DNA from: Dictyostelium firmibasis
Taxonomy: Eukaryota; Evosea; Eumycetozoa; Dictyosteliales; Dictyosteliaceae
Direction: 5' to 3'
Assembly (NCBI GenBank): GCA_036169595.1
Contig: CM069766.1
Span: 3,755,001-3,819,000, forward strand
Length of the DNA: 64,000 bases
Shown here: positions 28,252 to 42,373 of the stretch, in pieces
Numbering within the stretch: position 1 is the stretch's first letter
Layout: each line of letters opens with the position of its first letter
Notes under the pieces: generated by a model
Told to the model about the DNA's origin: nothing
The model's database searches: none
What the model saw: the letters and a program-made list of their open reading frames with translations, nothing else
Program-made: the position numbers and the translations under genes

Positions 28252-28871
28252 AAATCAATATTGAATATTAGACATATTTAATAAAAAAAAGAATTTATAA
28301 TTTTCCAAACAGAATTTTTAGACCCCACTATTATTTATGAGAAAATAAAAATAAAAATAAATTGAGTTATAAAGGGGACATAAAAAAATTGATTTTAAAT
28401 TTGAAGGTTTATTTTAATTGACAAAGAAAAATGGTCACAAATATTTATAATCCTAAAAAATCACAACAATTTTTTTATTTATTAATTTTTTTAATAAAAA
28501 TTTACCATTGCAACCCATTTGAAATTTTATATAAAACTATAGTGTTTTTAAACTCTAAATAATACTAGTTACTTTGAAATAAAAAAAAAAAAAATTTAAA
28601 AAAAAAAAAAAAATATAAAAGAAAAAAAAAAAAAATTATAAAATAAAAGAAAAATAAAGTTAATTAAACATTTTTTAACATTATTCCATAAAAAAAAAAT
28701 TACTTTTTGTGATTTTTTTATATTTTTTTTATAAATTTTTAATTTCAAATATCAATAAAATTTTTCCAAAAAAAAAACCTTTTTTTTTTTTATAGTTTTT
28801 TTTTTGTTTTTTTTTTTTTTTTTTGTTATTTTTTTTCAATCATTCAATCAATCACAACCCAAACAAAAACA
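28252..28871. other. intergenic between two micro-genes
   Basis: A/T-rich DNA with one 43-codon ATG frame at 28431-28562 (start MVTNIYNPKKS) that is too hydrophobic and A/T-driven to accept as a gene. The rest is homopolymers and would be the promoter of the downstream micro-gene. Confidence 0.5.
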
Positions 28872-29087
28872 ATGTTTAATTTTAGATCAACATCAACTCC
28901 AGTTTATAGTGAAGAAGTACCAAATAAGAGTCGCTCAGTTCAAAACTATGGAGCTCCAAGAACCAGTGTTTTTGGTAAGCATAAAAAATAAAAAAAATAA
29001 AAAAAAAAGACATAAATAAAAAAAAAAGAAATAAAAATAAAAAAAAAGACTACATTCCTAACTATTGTTTCTTTGGATATTTTAATG

Positions 29088-29124
<37 letters not shown>

Positions 29125-29172
29125 CTATTATATTTTTATTTATGTATAGCTTCAAGATCATTTAACCAATAA
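28872..29172 (+). CDS. 41-aa micro-protein with two exons
   Basis: Exon 1 (28872-28974) follows CAAAAACA and encodes MFNFRSTSTPVYSEEVPNKS, then RSVQNYGAPRTSVF. A GTAAGC donor and a GTATAG acceptor join a 23-nt exon (29150-29172) encoding SRSFNQ and the stop; phase is kept. Composition is coding-like against flanks of nearly pure A/T. No family is recognised. The Ser/Arg/Pro-rich, strongly polar sequence suggests a small soluble or disordered protein. It follows the micro-gene at 28061 in the same direction, so both may belong to one small-gene group. Confidence 0.65.
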
Positions 29173-29852
29173 GCAATTTAATAAATAAATAAATTATTTA
29201 TTCATCACATATTACATTTTCTCTAGTGTGTATTTTTTATTTAAAAATAAAAAAACAAATACGCCACAAAGTGTTTTTAAAATAAAACCCCAAAAATATC
29301 TTGATTTTTCTTTGGAAAAAAAAAAAAAGTTTTTAAATTTTTTTTTATGTGAATTTTTTATTTTATTTTATTTATTTTTTTCTGGAAACAATATTTGGAA
29401 TAGTGTCCATCAAAATCTACCTACCCGAAGTATAAAAATAAAACATCTTTTTATTTAAATAACTACCTAAAATATATATATCAATCGACCCATTTCGAAT
29501 TATAAAAACTTTACAAATATTAATATTTGTAAAAATATTTAATTTTTAAACTTTATTAAAAAAAAAAAACCAATTAATTTTTTTTTTTTTCTTTTTTTTA
29601 TTAATATTGAAAATATCAATTATAATTAAAAAAAAAAATAAAAAAATAAAAAAATAAATGATTAAAATCAGAAAGGATTTAATAACCCAAATTTATCTTT
29701 TGGAAAGAGAAAGAGAGAGAAGAAGGGAGTGAAAGAAAAATAAAAAATAAAAAATAAAAAATAAAAAATAAAATAAAATTAAATATTATTTTAAGATATT
29801 ATTTTAAGATTTGAAAAAATAATTATTTTTTTTTTTTTATTTTTAAGATTAA

Positions 29853-29890
<38 letters not shown>

Positions 29891-30077
29891 CCCAACACAC
29901 ATTTAACAAATTATTTTTTAAAAATATATATTTTTTTATTTTTTTTTTTTTTTTTTTTTTTTTTCCTCTTCAATTTTTAATTTTATTTTTATTTTTTTTA
30001 TTTTTATTTTTTTAAATTAATTCTTCACCTGTGTAAGTATAGCACAATTAACTAAAATTATAACGTGATTCACAACG

Positions 30078-30112
<35 letters not shown>

Positions 30113-30502
30113 CCACACTAGCACTATCCACTTCCTATTGCAGTTGGAGGAGCCATTCCATGATAACCTCGTTTTTTTAATTTTTTTTTTTTTTTTTAAA
30201 TTTCATTTTTTTAAAAAAAATTTTATAATTTTTTTTTTTTTCAATTTTATTTGATATTTTTTAACCACACTTTACTTTTTTTTTTATTTGTCTATTTTTT
30301 TTATTTTTTTTTTTATTTTTATTTTATTTCTTATTTAATCAGTTGATATAAGTTATAAACATTAAAATTGTAATATTAATAATATATACTAAAAAAAAAT
30401 AATAATAATAATAAAAAAAAAAAAATATATATATATATAAATATTTATAAAGAAATAAATAAATAAAAAAAAAAAGAAAAAGAAGGGAAAAAAAAACAAA
30501 AA
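29173..30502. promoter_or_regulatory. upstream region of the ketoacyl-CoA synthase gene
   Basis: T-runs, a purine tract (29701-29735, GAAAGAGAGAGAAGAAGGG-like) and a more complex part at 30020-30170. That part contains CACCTGTGTAAGTATAGC and a block around 30115-30170 with TATTGCAGTTGGAGGAGCC. A GTAAGT at 30033 and a TTTAATCAG at 30334-30342 could bound a leader intron. No coding ORF is seen. Confidence 0.45.
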
Positions 30503-32053
30503 ATGTCAGAAGAAAAAAAAACTACTCAAGCAACTCCAAGAGTTGAAGAGGAAGTTAAATCATATTACTATCCAGATAGAGATGCAGATATGGAAGAAGT
30601 TGGACGTGGATATTCAATTTGGAGAAATAATACATTCCGTACTATGGTATTGGGTTTAACACCATTGGTGATAATAAACTTCATTTACCTCTATAACAAC
30701 AGTGATATATTGATTGACATTTTCGATAAATTCCAAACTATGGTATTGGAAGAGATGTCCAATCAAGACCCAACCAATATTTACATCATCATAACATTAG
30801 CATTCTTATCATTGTTAGGCTTAGAGTTAGTGATTAGTGTATTTTTATCAAAGAGAAGAAGAGAAGTATATTTGGTTGATTTCAGTGTATTCCAACCACC
30901 AGAACAATACAAAATATCACATGAATTCTTTGTTAATCATACAAAAAATGTAGGTTGGTTCGATCAGGATTCAGTTGAATTCCAAAGTAAACTTTTGTAT
31001 CGTACAGGTTTAGGTAATGAAACCTACTTCCCAGAAGGTATCACCAAATCGACACCAGACGTTTCAATGGAGAGTGCTCGTTCAGAGGCAATGTTGGTTT
31101 TGTCAGGTTGTTTAGATTCATTATTTGCCAAGACTGGTTTGAAACCACAAGATATCGATATTTTAATTGTAAACTGTTCACTCTTCAATCCAACACCATC
31201 GCTCGCTGCAATGATGATGAATAAGTATAAAATGCGTTCAGATGTACTCAGTTATAATTTATCGGGTATGGGTTGTTCAGCTGGTGCAATCTCTATTGAT
31301 TTGGCTAAACAATTGTTACAAGTTCATAAGAATGCCACCGCCATCGTACTCTCCACTGAGAATATCACTCAAAATTGGTATCGTGGTAACGACAGAGCAA
31401 TGTTGGTAACCAATACTCTTTTCCGTATGGGTGGTGCTGCAATTATGTTGTCAAATAAATCAAAATACTATTGGACTGGTAAATATCGTTTGGTCGCAAG
31501 TGTTCGTGTCACAAAGTGTCATGATGCTGCCTATAATGCCGTCTATCAAACTGAAGATAAAAAAGGTAACAAAGGTGTCAGATTAGCAACCGGTAGAGAT
31601 TTAATGACCGTAGTAGGTGATTGTATGAAAACCAATTTCACAATTTTGGGTCCAATGGTTTTACCATGGAGTGAACAAATTAAATTCTTTGTAAACTTTT
31701 GCTACAGAAAATTAGTAGGTGGTAAAAAGGTACCTGCCTACGTTCCAAACTTTAAAAAGGCTTTCCAACACTTTTGTATTCATGCTGGTGGTCGTGCCGT
31801 TATCGATGGTCTCGAAGAGAACTTTAATCTCTCTCCATATGATGTAGAACCATCAAGAGCAACCCTCTATCGTTATGGTAACACCAGTTCCTCATCTATT
31901 TGGTATGAGTTGAACTTTATCGAAAAACAACATTCCGTCAAATGTGGTGAAAAAGTTTTACAATTAAGTTTTGGTAGTGGTTTCAAAATGAATTCTTTAG
32001 TTTGGCAATCAATTAGAGATATTGGTCCATCAAAAAAAAAGAAATCAAATTAA
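30503..32053 (+). CDS. plant-type 3-ketoacyl-CoA synthase (FAE1/KCS family)
   Basis: Single exon, 516 aa. Two N-terminal membrane helices (about 48-66 and 94-116) are followed by the FAE1-type condensing-enzyme domain. The catalytic triad is complete with family spacing: Cys258 in GMGCSAG, His427 in HAGGRAVID, Asn460 in YGNTSSSS. Other family words include VNCSLFNPTPSL and SYNLSGMG. The enzyme condenses malonyl-CoA with a long acyl-CoA as the first step of very-long-chain fatty acid elongation at the ER. This KCS type is typical of plants and green algae, whereas animals and fungi use ELO proteins; its presence in an amoeba is known only for a few lineages as far as I recall. Codon use is more even and more G/C-rich than in neighbouring genes, consistent with high expression. 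Confidence 0.93.
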   Translation: MSEEKKTTQATPRVEEEVKSYYYPDRDADMEEVGRGYSIWRNNTFRTMVLGLTPLVIINFIYLYNNSDILIDIFDKFQTMVLEEMSNQDPTNIYIIITLAFLSLLGLELVISVFLSKRRREVYLVDFSVFQPPEQYKISHEFFVNHTKNVGWFDQDSVEFQSKLLYRTGLGNETYFPEGITKSTPDVSMESARSEAMLVLSGCLDSLFAKTGLKPQDIDILIVNCSLFNPTPSLAAMMMNKYKMRSDVLSYNLSGMGCSAGAISIDLAKQLLQVHKNATAIVLSTENITQNWYRGNDRAMLVTNTLFRMGGAAIMLSNKSKYYWTGKYRLVASVRVTKCHDAAYNAVYQTEDKKGNKGVRLATGRDLMTVVGDCMKTNFTILGPMVLPWSEQIKFFVNFCYRKLVGGKKVPAYVPNFKKAFQHFCIHAGGRAVIDGLEENFNLSPYDVEPSRATLYRYGNTSSSSIWYELNFIEKQHSVKCGEKVLQLSFGSGFKMNSLVWQSIRDIGPSKKKKSN

Positions 32054-32314
32054 ATATTTTGGTAAAAAAAAAAAATATTTATATATAATATTATATTATT
32101 CATAGGTATTTTTTTTCAATTAAAAATAAAATAAAATATAAAAGTATATATTTAATATATAATATTAAAAATATTTTAGTATTTATTAAAATCACCTTTT
32201 TTTTAATCAATTATTATTGTTTTTTTTTTTTTTTTTTATTTTTTTTCAAAATTAGTGCACGTAGAGGAGGGGATATTTTTTTTCAAAATTTTTTTTTATT
32301 TTTTTTATTTTTAT

Positions 32315-32840
32315 TTATTCAGCATATGGTAAATTTTTAAGTTCTTGAATTGCATTTAATAAAGTTTCTTTATTTGGTAATAAATCTCTATCGATATCAA
32401 TAAATTGATTTGTATCTGGAACGTAAAAATCTCTTTTAAGTGAAATTAAAACGGTTTTATCTTGTGGAATTAAATTCATACCGAGAGCACCACCTAATAA
32501 TGTATATAAAAAGTCATTGCTACCTTTACCACCAGTTGAACCGTATGTAACTACCATTGTTGGTTTTTTAGTCCATTCTTTCCATAAATAATCAACTGCA
32601 TTTTTCAAAGCACCTGGAATTGATCCATTATAGATTGGTGATACAAAAATAAAACTATCAAATGATGCAACTTTTTCTGACCAAGCAATTGTGTGTGCAT
32701 TAACGTATGGTTTACCTATTTTTTTTTTTTTTTAAAAAAAAAAAATAAAATAAAATAAAATAAAATAAAAAATAAATTAGTTTCTGAATTTTAAATGAAT
32801 AAATAAAAAAAAAAAAAAAAATTTAAATAATTTATAATAA

Positions 32841-32872
<32 letters not shown>

Positions 32873-33070
32873 ACCAGCCTTTGGTGGTGCTAATTCATCT
32901 AAAAATGGGAGATTTTCTTTTTGTAAATCAATATATTTAATTTGAGTTGTAGTAGTATCAATATTTTGAGCTAAAATTCTTTCTACCCATTGTGAAACTT
33001 GATAACCAACTCTATTTGGTCTAGTTGAACAAACAACGATACCAATTGTTTTTAAAGTATTGTTAACCAT
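32315..33070 (-). CDS. NAD(P)H-dependent FMN reductase family flavoprotein
   Basis: Exons 33070-32875 and 32715-32315 keep phase and give 198 aa. The flavodoxin-like fold is clear: first strand TIGIVVCSTRPNRVG with the phosphate loop S-T-R-P-N, the middle FVSPIYNGSIPGALKNAVD flavin-binding segment, and TYGSTGGKGS after strand 4. These are the marks of the FMN_red family (azoreductase/quinone reductase type). Such enzymes reduce quinones, azo dyes, chromate or free FMN with NAD(P)H in the cytosol and protect from redox stress. The substrate is not predictable. Convergent with the ketoacyl-CoA synthase gene. Confidence 0.9.
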
Positions 33071-33429
33071 TTTATATTATTTAAAGTAAAGTTTTTATAT
33101 TATTTAAAGTAAATTTTTTATTTTGTTAAGTAAAGTTTTTAAAAAAATGAAATTATTAATTTTTTTTTTTTTTTTATGAAAAGTGTGTTGAAAAAATAAA
33201 AAAAATTATTTATATACAAAAATAAAAAAATTAAAAATAAAATAAATAAAAAATAAAAAAAAAAAAAAACGATTTTTCATTTGCGTATTATTCTGACACC
33301 CGAGTGTTCTTAAATTAAATTTTCGCCCAGAATGGACCAAACCGTTATTTTGATTTTTTTATACCCTACACAAGGGTTCAGGAATTGGTGCTTGAAAAAA
33401 AAATAACATTGATTCTTTTAAGTTATGGG

Positions 33430-33468
<39 letters not shown>

Positions 33469-34062
33469 CAAAATTTTTATTTAATGTTATTCATTCACAA
33501 TACAAAAATAAATACATAAATATTTTTATAAAGAAAAAATATATACATATATTATATTATTATTATGAATATATATATATATATTATTTTATAATATATT
33601 AAAATTTAAAAAATATTCACATAATTTTTTTTGAATGGCCACACAATAAAATAAAAAAAAAAAAAAAAAATTAATTGGTTCCAATAAAAAAACAAAAAAA
33701 AAAAAATAAATAAAAAACAAAATAAACTATAATTATTTTAACCTTTTTTAACCTTCTACCCATTACTACTAATGGGAGTGTTTAAATCATAATTGATAAA
33801 TAGAAAATTTTTAGTGTTGAAAAAAAAATTTTAGACATAAAGTTTTTAATATTGAAAAAATTTTAAAAATTTTTTTTTTCTTAACAGTCTATAAATAGAT
33901 CAATAGCATATCCTTAACTTTGGATAATAAAATACTTATATAGAAATTTATTATTGTTTTTTTTTTGGCGAGGTTATTATTTTGGCGCGAAATTAATTTA
34001 ATTTTTTTTAATTTTTTTTTTTTTTTTTTAATCAACTTTTATTATAATTTAAAACCTCGAAA

Positions 34063-34107
<45 letters not shown>

Positions 34108-34120
34108 CAAGGCACAAATA
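33071..34120. promoter_or_regulatory. divergent promoter region, FMN reductase / EB1
   Basis: About 1 kb of A/T DNA with one complex patch at 33270-33420. That patch contains CTGACACCCGAGTGTTC, CGCCCAGAATGGACC and TACCCTACACAAGGGTTCAG (ACCCT/AGGGT can pair). It is unlike ordinary intergenic DNA here. A 24-codon ATG frame crosses it (33332-33406) but is not accepted. Confidence 0.45.
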
Positions 34121-35772
34121 ATGGAGGGGTAGGTTACTTATATTTATGTATATAAACAACTTTTATTTAGTTTTTTTTTTTTTTTTTTCCTTTTTCTTTT
34201 TCTTTTTCTTTTTTTTAATTTAATATTAAAATATGTAATTTCATTTGAAATATATATAAAAAATAAAGAGTTGGAAGAAATGAAATTTTAAATTGGGTGA
34301 ATGATTTATTACAATTAGATTACAAAAAGATTGAACAATTAGGTAGTGGAGCGGCACTTTGTCAATTGATTGATGTTATACATCCAGGTAAAGTCAATTT
34401 AAAGATGGTTAATTTCAATGCTAAATATGATTATGAATATATTAAAAACTTTTCATACCTTCAAGAGAGTTTTGTTAAGTTGGGCGTTGAAAAGAATATA
34501 GAGGTTTCGGAATTGGTCAAATCTCGTCCACAAGCAAATCTAGAGTTTGCTCAATGGATGAAAAAATATTTCGATCAATTTTATACCGGTGAACCATACA
34601 ATGCAGTTGAAAGAAGAGCTTATTTTAAAATTTTAACCGATAAAGATAGAACATCATTAAAAGCTAAAACAGTATCACCATCTTCATCAACAGGTAAACC
34701 ATCAGCAACTATAAAACCAACAATTTCAACACCAAAACCAGCACCTAAAACAACTACTGCCACCACTACTGCTACTACTACCACTACACCAAAAACAGCA
34801 ACAACCGCAGTAGCAAAACCAACACCAACATTAACAAAAACTGCACCAAAAACAACAAGTACACCATCAGTACCACCATCAAAACCTAAACCAGCAACTA
34901 CAACCACTGTAACAAAACCTACAACCACTGTATCAACACCACCATCAACTCCAAAACCAGCAGGAGTACAATCATCAACAACAGCAGCACCATCAACAAC
35001 AGGTAAACCAACTATATCACAACCAACATTTAAACCAACTCCAAAATCAGTATCACCAACACCACCAGCAGGATCAACAGTTACAACTAAAACTGTGATT
35101 GTATCGGAGCCACCAACTGAATTATTGGAGGAATTGGAGCAACAAAAGAAAGAATTGGAACAACAAAGAAAAGAACTTGAAGAACAAAAATTAATCATTC
35201 AAGAGATGACTGAAAAGATTACAGCATTTGAAACTACAATTCAAGATATTGAAACCGATAGAGATTTCTATTTCGAGCGTTTAAGAGAGGCTGAAATCTT
35301 TTGCCAAAGTCATTGTGATGAACCATCGGTGAGTCAAATTTTGAAAATACTTTATAATAGCAGTGGCGAAGAAGGTGAGGGTGAAGAAGTCGTTGAAAAT
35401 GGTGTTGAGGATGAAGAGCAACAACAACAACAAGAAGAGGAGCAAGAAGAGGAGCAAGAAGAGGAACAAGAAGAAAGAGAAGAAGAAGAGGAACATGAAA
35501 GAGAAACTTTATCAGAACCAGAACCAGAACAAGAGGATTCAGGTATTTCACTCGAACAATTGGAGATTAATGATGAAGAAGTAGAACACTTTGAAGAGGA
35601 TAATGGACAAGAACACTTTGAGGAAGAAGAGGAGGAAGAAAAAGTCAATGGATTAAATGAAGAGGAAATTATGAATTCAGTACTTCAAACCGATAGTGAA
35701 GATGGAGATAACATATTAGACAGTACCTTTGACGGTAATGATGATAATTTATTACTCCAAGATGAATATTAA
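34121..35772 (+). CDS. eb1: EB1 microtubule plus-end tracking protein
   Basis: An 8-nt first coding exon (34121-34128, ATGGAGGG) joins exon 34269-35772 in phase and gives 503 aa starting [19 protein letters not shown]. The calponin-homology domain (about 5-125) has the EB1 landmarks [16 protein letters not shown] and [12 protein letters not shown]-like [16 protein letters not shown] Thr/Pro/Lys-rich linker (about 140-280) is followed by a coiled coil and the EB homology domain (about 285-365) with [17 protein letters not shown] and the ILY end. The tail (about 370-503) is a long acidic Glu/Gln region in place of the short EEY tail of animal EB1. Known for Dictyostelium: the EB1 protein is unusually large (57 kDa), binds microtubule tips and centrosomes. 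The (CTTTTT)n run at 34189-34216 lies in the intron. Confidence 0.9.
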
Positions 35773-35971
35773 TAAAAAAAAAAAAAAAAAAAAAATTATT
35801 ACATTAATACATTTGCTTAGTGCATTTGATGATAATTTATTTATCAATTTATTTTATTTTTTTTAATTTTTTTTAATTTTTTTTTTAAAAAAAAAGAAAC
35901 ATATTTTTATTTTTTTTTTTAATTTTTATAATTATTTTCAAAAAAAAAAACAAAAACAAATAAAAAATCTA

Positions 35972-39194
<3,223 letters not shown>

Positions 39195-39395
39195 TTTTAA
39201 ATTACAAAATAAAACTCTTTTTTTAAAACAATTTAAAAATTTAATTCAAACACAAAGGACTTAATGAATGTTTAAATAAAAATAAAAGAATTTATCATTT
39301 TGGTTTACTATTATAATTAAACATAAATTTAGGAAAAAATGAAAAAATAAAAAAATAAAAATAAAAACTTTATTTATTATTATTTTTTTATTTTA

Positions 39396-40799
39396 TTATT
39401 GAATAATACAATTTTCATTAGTTTGTTCATTTAAATTTGATTTTTTTTGATTTTTTGATTTTGGTTTTAAAAAATCAGTATTTGGATTTGAATCAATCTC
39501 ATCTAAATAGGATAGATTTAATTTATCGAAATTCTTTTTATCTACAGTAAATGGTTTTACTTGATCATTTTCAATTCTTTTATTGACCAAATTAATAAAA
39601 TCAACAACCTGTACATCCAACCAAGATTTATTTGGCATTTCTAATAACATATCTTTGGGTAAATTCGAGTAACCAATGATACAACCTAACAAAGCACCAG
39701 CTACAGCGCCATTCGTATCTGAATCACCACCCTCCCTAATCAATTCATCCATAACTTTTCTAAATAGATACGATGGCGTTTTATCTATAGTTTTTTTATC
39801 TTTGTAATATTGTAAATATTTTCTAATTGTTAATATTGAACTACCTAAACATTTATAAACATAACCAATTGAACTTGAATCATCCAATGCCAAATCATCC
39901 CATTCTTTTGCTCTAACATACACATTAAATTGTTTTAAATAATCTTCTTTTAAATTTTCATCAACCATTTTATTTGAATTGAAATGAAATTCTGCAATAC
40001 TTTCATATAAACCATTTTGGTCAATTTTTTTTACCAAATCCTCTAATATTTTAATATGATTATCTTCTTCATCATCATCATTATCATTATTATTAAATTG
40101 ATATTTCAAAATAGTTGATAACATATGAGTGAAAACTATACAACTGACAATACATCTACTATCGTAATGAGTAATTCTACAACAATCGATTGTATTTTCT
40201 AAAACTGTTTTTTCATTTAAAAAATCCATTGCCGATATTATTGATGTTCTCATTAATGAACCATTTGCTGCCATTGATTTTTTATGATCCAACCAAACAT
40301 ATTTACTAACGATTGTTGGATTCTCTGAAAAGTGTTGATTAAAAACTACACTACCAACAGTTTGACCCAATCCCATACCACATTGATCCGATAATTCTTG
40401 AAACCCATTTTCGACCCAATTTTTTAATAGCTTTGAAAACTCTAGGGGATCTATTTTATTACAATCGGTGGAATCTTTATTATTTAAAAATGATTGCATA
40501 ATTAATATCATTTGATCGGAATCATCAGTCCAATCACCTTTATCCCAACGTGAATTATGTCTATTGGTGATATAGCCTGGGAACTCAATGAATTCATCTT
40601 TCTTTGGATATAACTCTTTAATTTTTTCTTTATTTAAAAATTCAGTTGATAATCCATATGCATCACCTAAACAATTACCATATATCATTCCTAATAAATT
40701 ATTAATATATCTTTTAGTTTCTTTATTATCTGTTAAACCTTTAATTTCATATTTTGGTTTTTCAATATTTTTTAAATTATCTTTATTTTGAAATGACAT
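39396..40799 (-). CDS. ADP-ribosylglycohydrolase family protein
   Basis: Single exon, 467 aa. Motifs that bind the two Mg2+ ions of the ARH/DraG family are intact: GDAYG (45-49), WTDDSDQ (90-96), NGSLMRT in the middle, and the C-terminal GGDSDTNGAVAGALLG (about 357-372). The family removes ADP-ribose from arginine or serine, or cleaves related ADP-ribosyl bonds. The substrate here cannot be told. An Asn/Asp/Glu insert (about 237-252) is a species-typical expansion, and the Lys/Asn-rich tail after residue 440 is not part of the fold. Close downstream of the crl GPCR gene in the same direction. Confidence 0.92.
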   Translation of the reverse strand: MSFQNKDNLKNIEKPKYEIKGLTDNKETKRYINNLLGMIYGNCLGDAYGLSTEFLNKEKIKELYPKKDEFIEFPGYITNRHNSRWDKGDWTDDSDQMILIMQSFLNNKDSTDCNKIDPLEFSKLLKNWVENGFQELSDQCGMGLGQTVGSVVFNQHFSENPTIVSKYVWLDHKKSMAANGSLMRTSIISAMDFLNEKTVLENTIDCCRITHYDSRCIVSCIVFTHMLSTILKYQFNNNDNDDDEEDNHIKILEDLVKKIDQNGLYESIAEFHFNSNKMVDENLKEDYLKQFNVYVRAKEWDDLALDDSSSIGYVYKCLGSSILTIRKYLQYYKDKKTIDKTPSYLFRKVMDELIREGGDSDTNGAVAGALLGCIIGYSNLPKDMLLEMPNKSWLDVQVVDFINLVNKRIENDQVKPFTVDKKNFDKLNLSYLDEIDSNPNTDFLKPKSKNQKKSNLNEQTNENCIIQ

Positions 40800-41165
40800 T
40801 TTTTTTTTTTATTATGTTTTTTTTTTTTTACAAAATATTGTGAGAAACAAATAGTCTTAACTAAAATAAGGAAAGTATTAAAACAAATTATATATATGTC
40901 GAAAAAAAAAATAAAAATAAAAACAAAGGAAAAAAAAAAAATATAAAAAAAATAAAAATAAAAATAAAGGAAAAAAAAAAAAATATAAAAACTTTGGAAA
41001 ATTCAAAGAAAAAAAATTTTCAAAAAAAAAAACACTTTGAAATACAGAAATCTGTTAATTCTTGGTATATGTATTTTTATTTATATGAAAGAAAATATTT
41101 TTATTTTATTTAATTTTTTTTTATTTTTTATTTTTTTTCTCCTTTTTTTTGATTATTTTAATAAT
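40800..41165. promoter_or_regulatory. promoter of the ADP-ribosylglycohydrolase gene
   Basis: A/T-rich; includes a short tandem duplication of AAAAATAAAGGAAAAAAAA-type units at about 40905-40990. It separates two minus-strand genes. Nothing else is seen. Confidence 0.45.
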
Positions 41166-42373
41166 TTATTGTAATAATCTTTTATTTTCGTCATTTGAAT
41201 TAGAGAAACGTGCTATTTTATTTGTATATGAATAGATCCAAAAATTCCAAAATCCTTGGGATGGTGTTAAAATATTTTGTAAAATTAAAAGTGGGAAGAA
41301 AGTACATTTTGAAAAGAATGATATAAAATGTTGAATTACATCTGGTAACCAACAAATTACAAATACAACAATATAAAGTGTTAAACGTCTTGATATAGTT
41401 GCATCTAATTGTTTTAAACGATCTAAAAATAATAATAAAAATATTAATAAAAATTTTTTTTTTTTTCAATGTTTTTAAAAAAAATTAATAATTTTTACCA
41501 TTAATTTGTAATCTATATTCAAATTTACTTCTAAATAATCTTCTTAATCTAAAATAATAAATTGAACAAACTAATAAACATAAGAACAAAGGAAGGAACC
41601 ATAATGATAATTCCATTGGTTTAGCAACTTCACACCATCCATCAGAATTTACGATGATAGAGTTTGTCATTGTTATAACTATTGAAATTGCAAATGGTAT
41701 ACCCCATGATACAGCATTAAAAATTGGTAACAAATATTTCCTAAAATAAAACAATAAAAAAAAGTGAGTATTAGTGAAAATGAATGACTAACCATTATTA
41801 ATTATTATTAGACTATTATTAGATTATTTACTCTTCACCAGGTGATGATAATTGATGGAATAAATAATAAGAGATACAAGTTGTCCAAAAAAAAGTTGAT
41901 AAAAAAAAGAATTGAATGATGGCACGTAAGATAATACAAGGTGAGAAATGAATTTTTAAATCTGGTGAATAGGGATTACTATATGAGTTTGGGCTATTGA
42001 TTAAATAAGATTGGGAAATGATAATGAAAAATGATGTAAAGAAATCAGCTATTGATAACATGAATATGAGTAGTGGTAATTTCGATGTTGGTTGTTTATA
42101 AGTGCTATGACCACCCCCATTACCACCATAATGTGAACCACCATGACCTATAGTGATCGAAGATGATAGCAATCCACCCTTTTCAATCTGTTGTTGTTGT
42201 TGTTGAATTTGCTGTTTTTGAATCCTATCTCTTCTAACTTTCTTCCAAATATATGATATTATCGTCAGTGCACTACCCATCAACGATAATGATGATGTTA
42301 CAATATTTAAAATATCGACTGATAAAAATTCATGATCTGTTGGATTACAAATTTGACTTTCTTCAATCCCCAT
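41166..42373 (-). CDS. cAMP receptor-like GPCR (Crl family)
   Basis: Exons 42373-41832, 41740-41499 and 41422-41166 keep phase and give 346 aa. Seven membrane helices can be placed. Family features of cAR/Crl receptors include a short extracellular N-terminus with Cys, LPLLIFMLSIADFF in helix 2, a Cys before helix 3 (SPCIILRAIIQFFFLSTFFW), the helix 4 VSWGIPFAISIVI, WC in loop 2, the ARRLTLYIVVFVICWLPD-like helix 6 (ISRRLTLYIVVFVICWLPD) and a short helix 7 near PSQGFWNFWIYSY. A Gln/Gly/Ser/His-rich first cytoplasmic loop (about 52-95) is much longer than in cAR1. The cytoplasmic tail is short. Crl receptors affect development and phagocytosis, and their ligands are mostly unknown. Confidence 0.9.

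Noticed and set aside
28431-28562. 43-codon ATG frame between the two micro-genes
   Set aside because: Composition equals the A/T background (Ile, Leu, Phe, Lys, Asn) and no splice or homology evidence exists.
33332-33406. 24-codon ATG frame across the complex patch
   Set aside because: Too short and uses codons rare in this genome; the patch is better left as unexplained non-coding DNA.
34620-35198. 192-residue minus-strand frame opposite EB1
   Set aside because: It is the antisense of the Thr/Pro/Lys linker and consists of Val/Gly-rich sequence without any domain.
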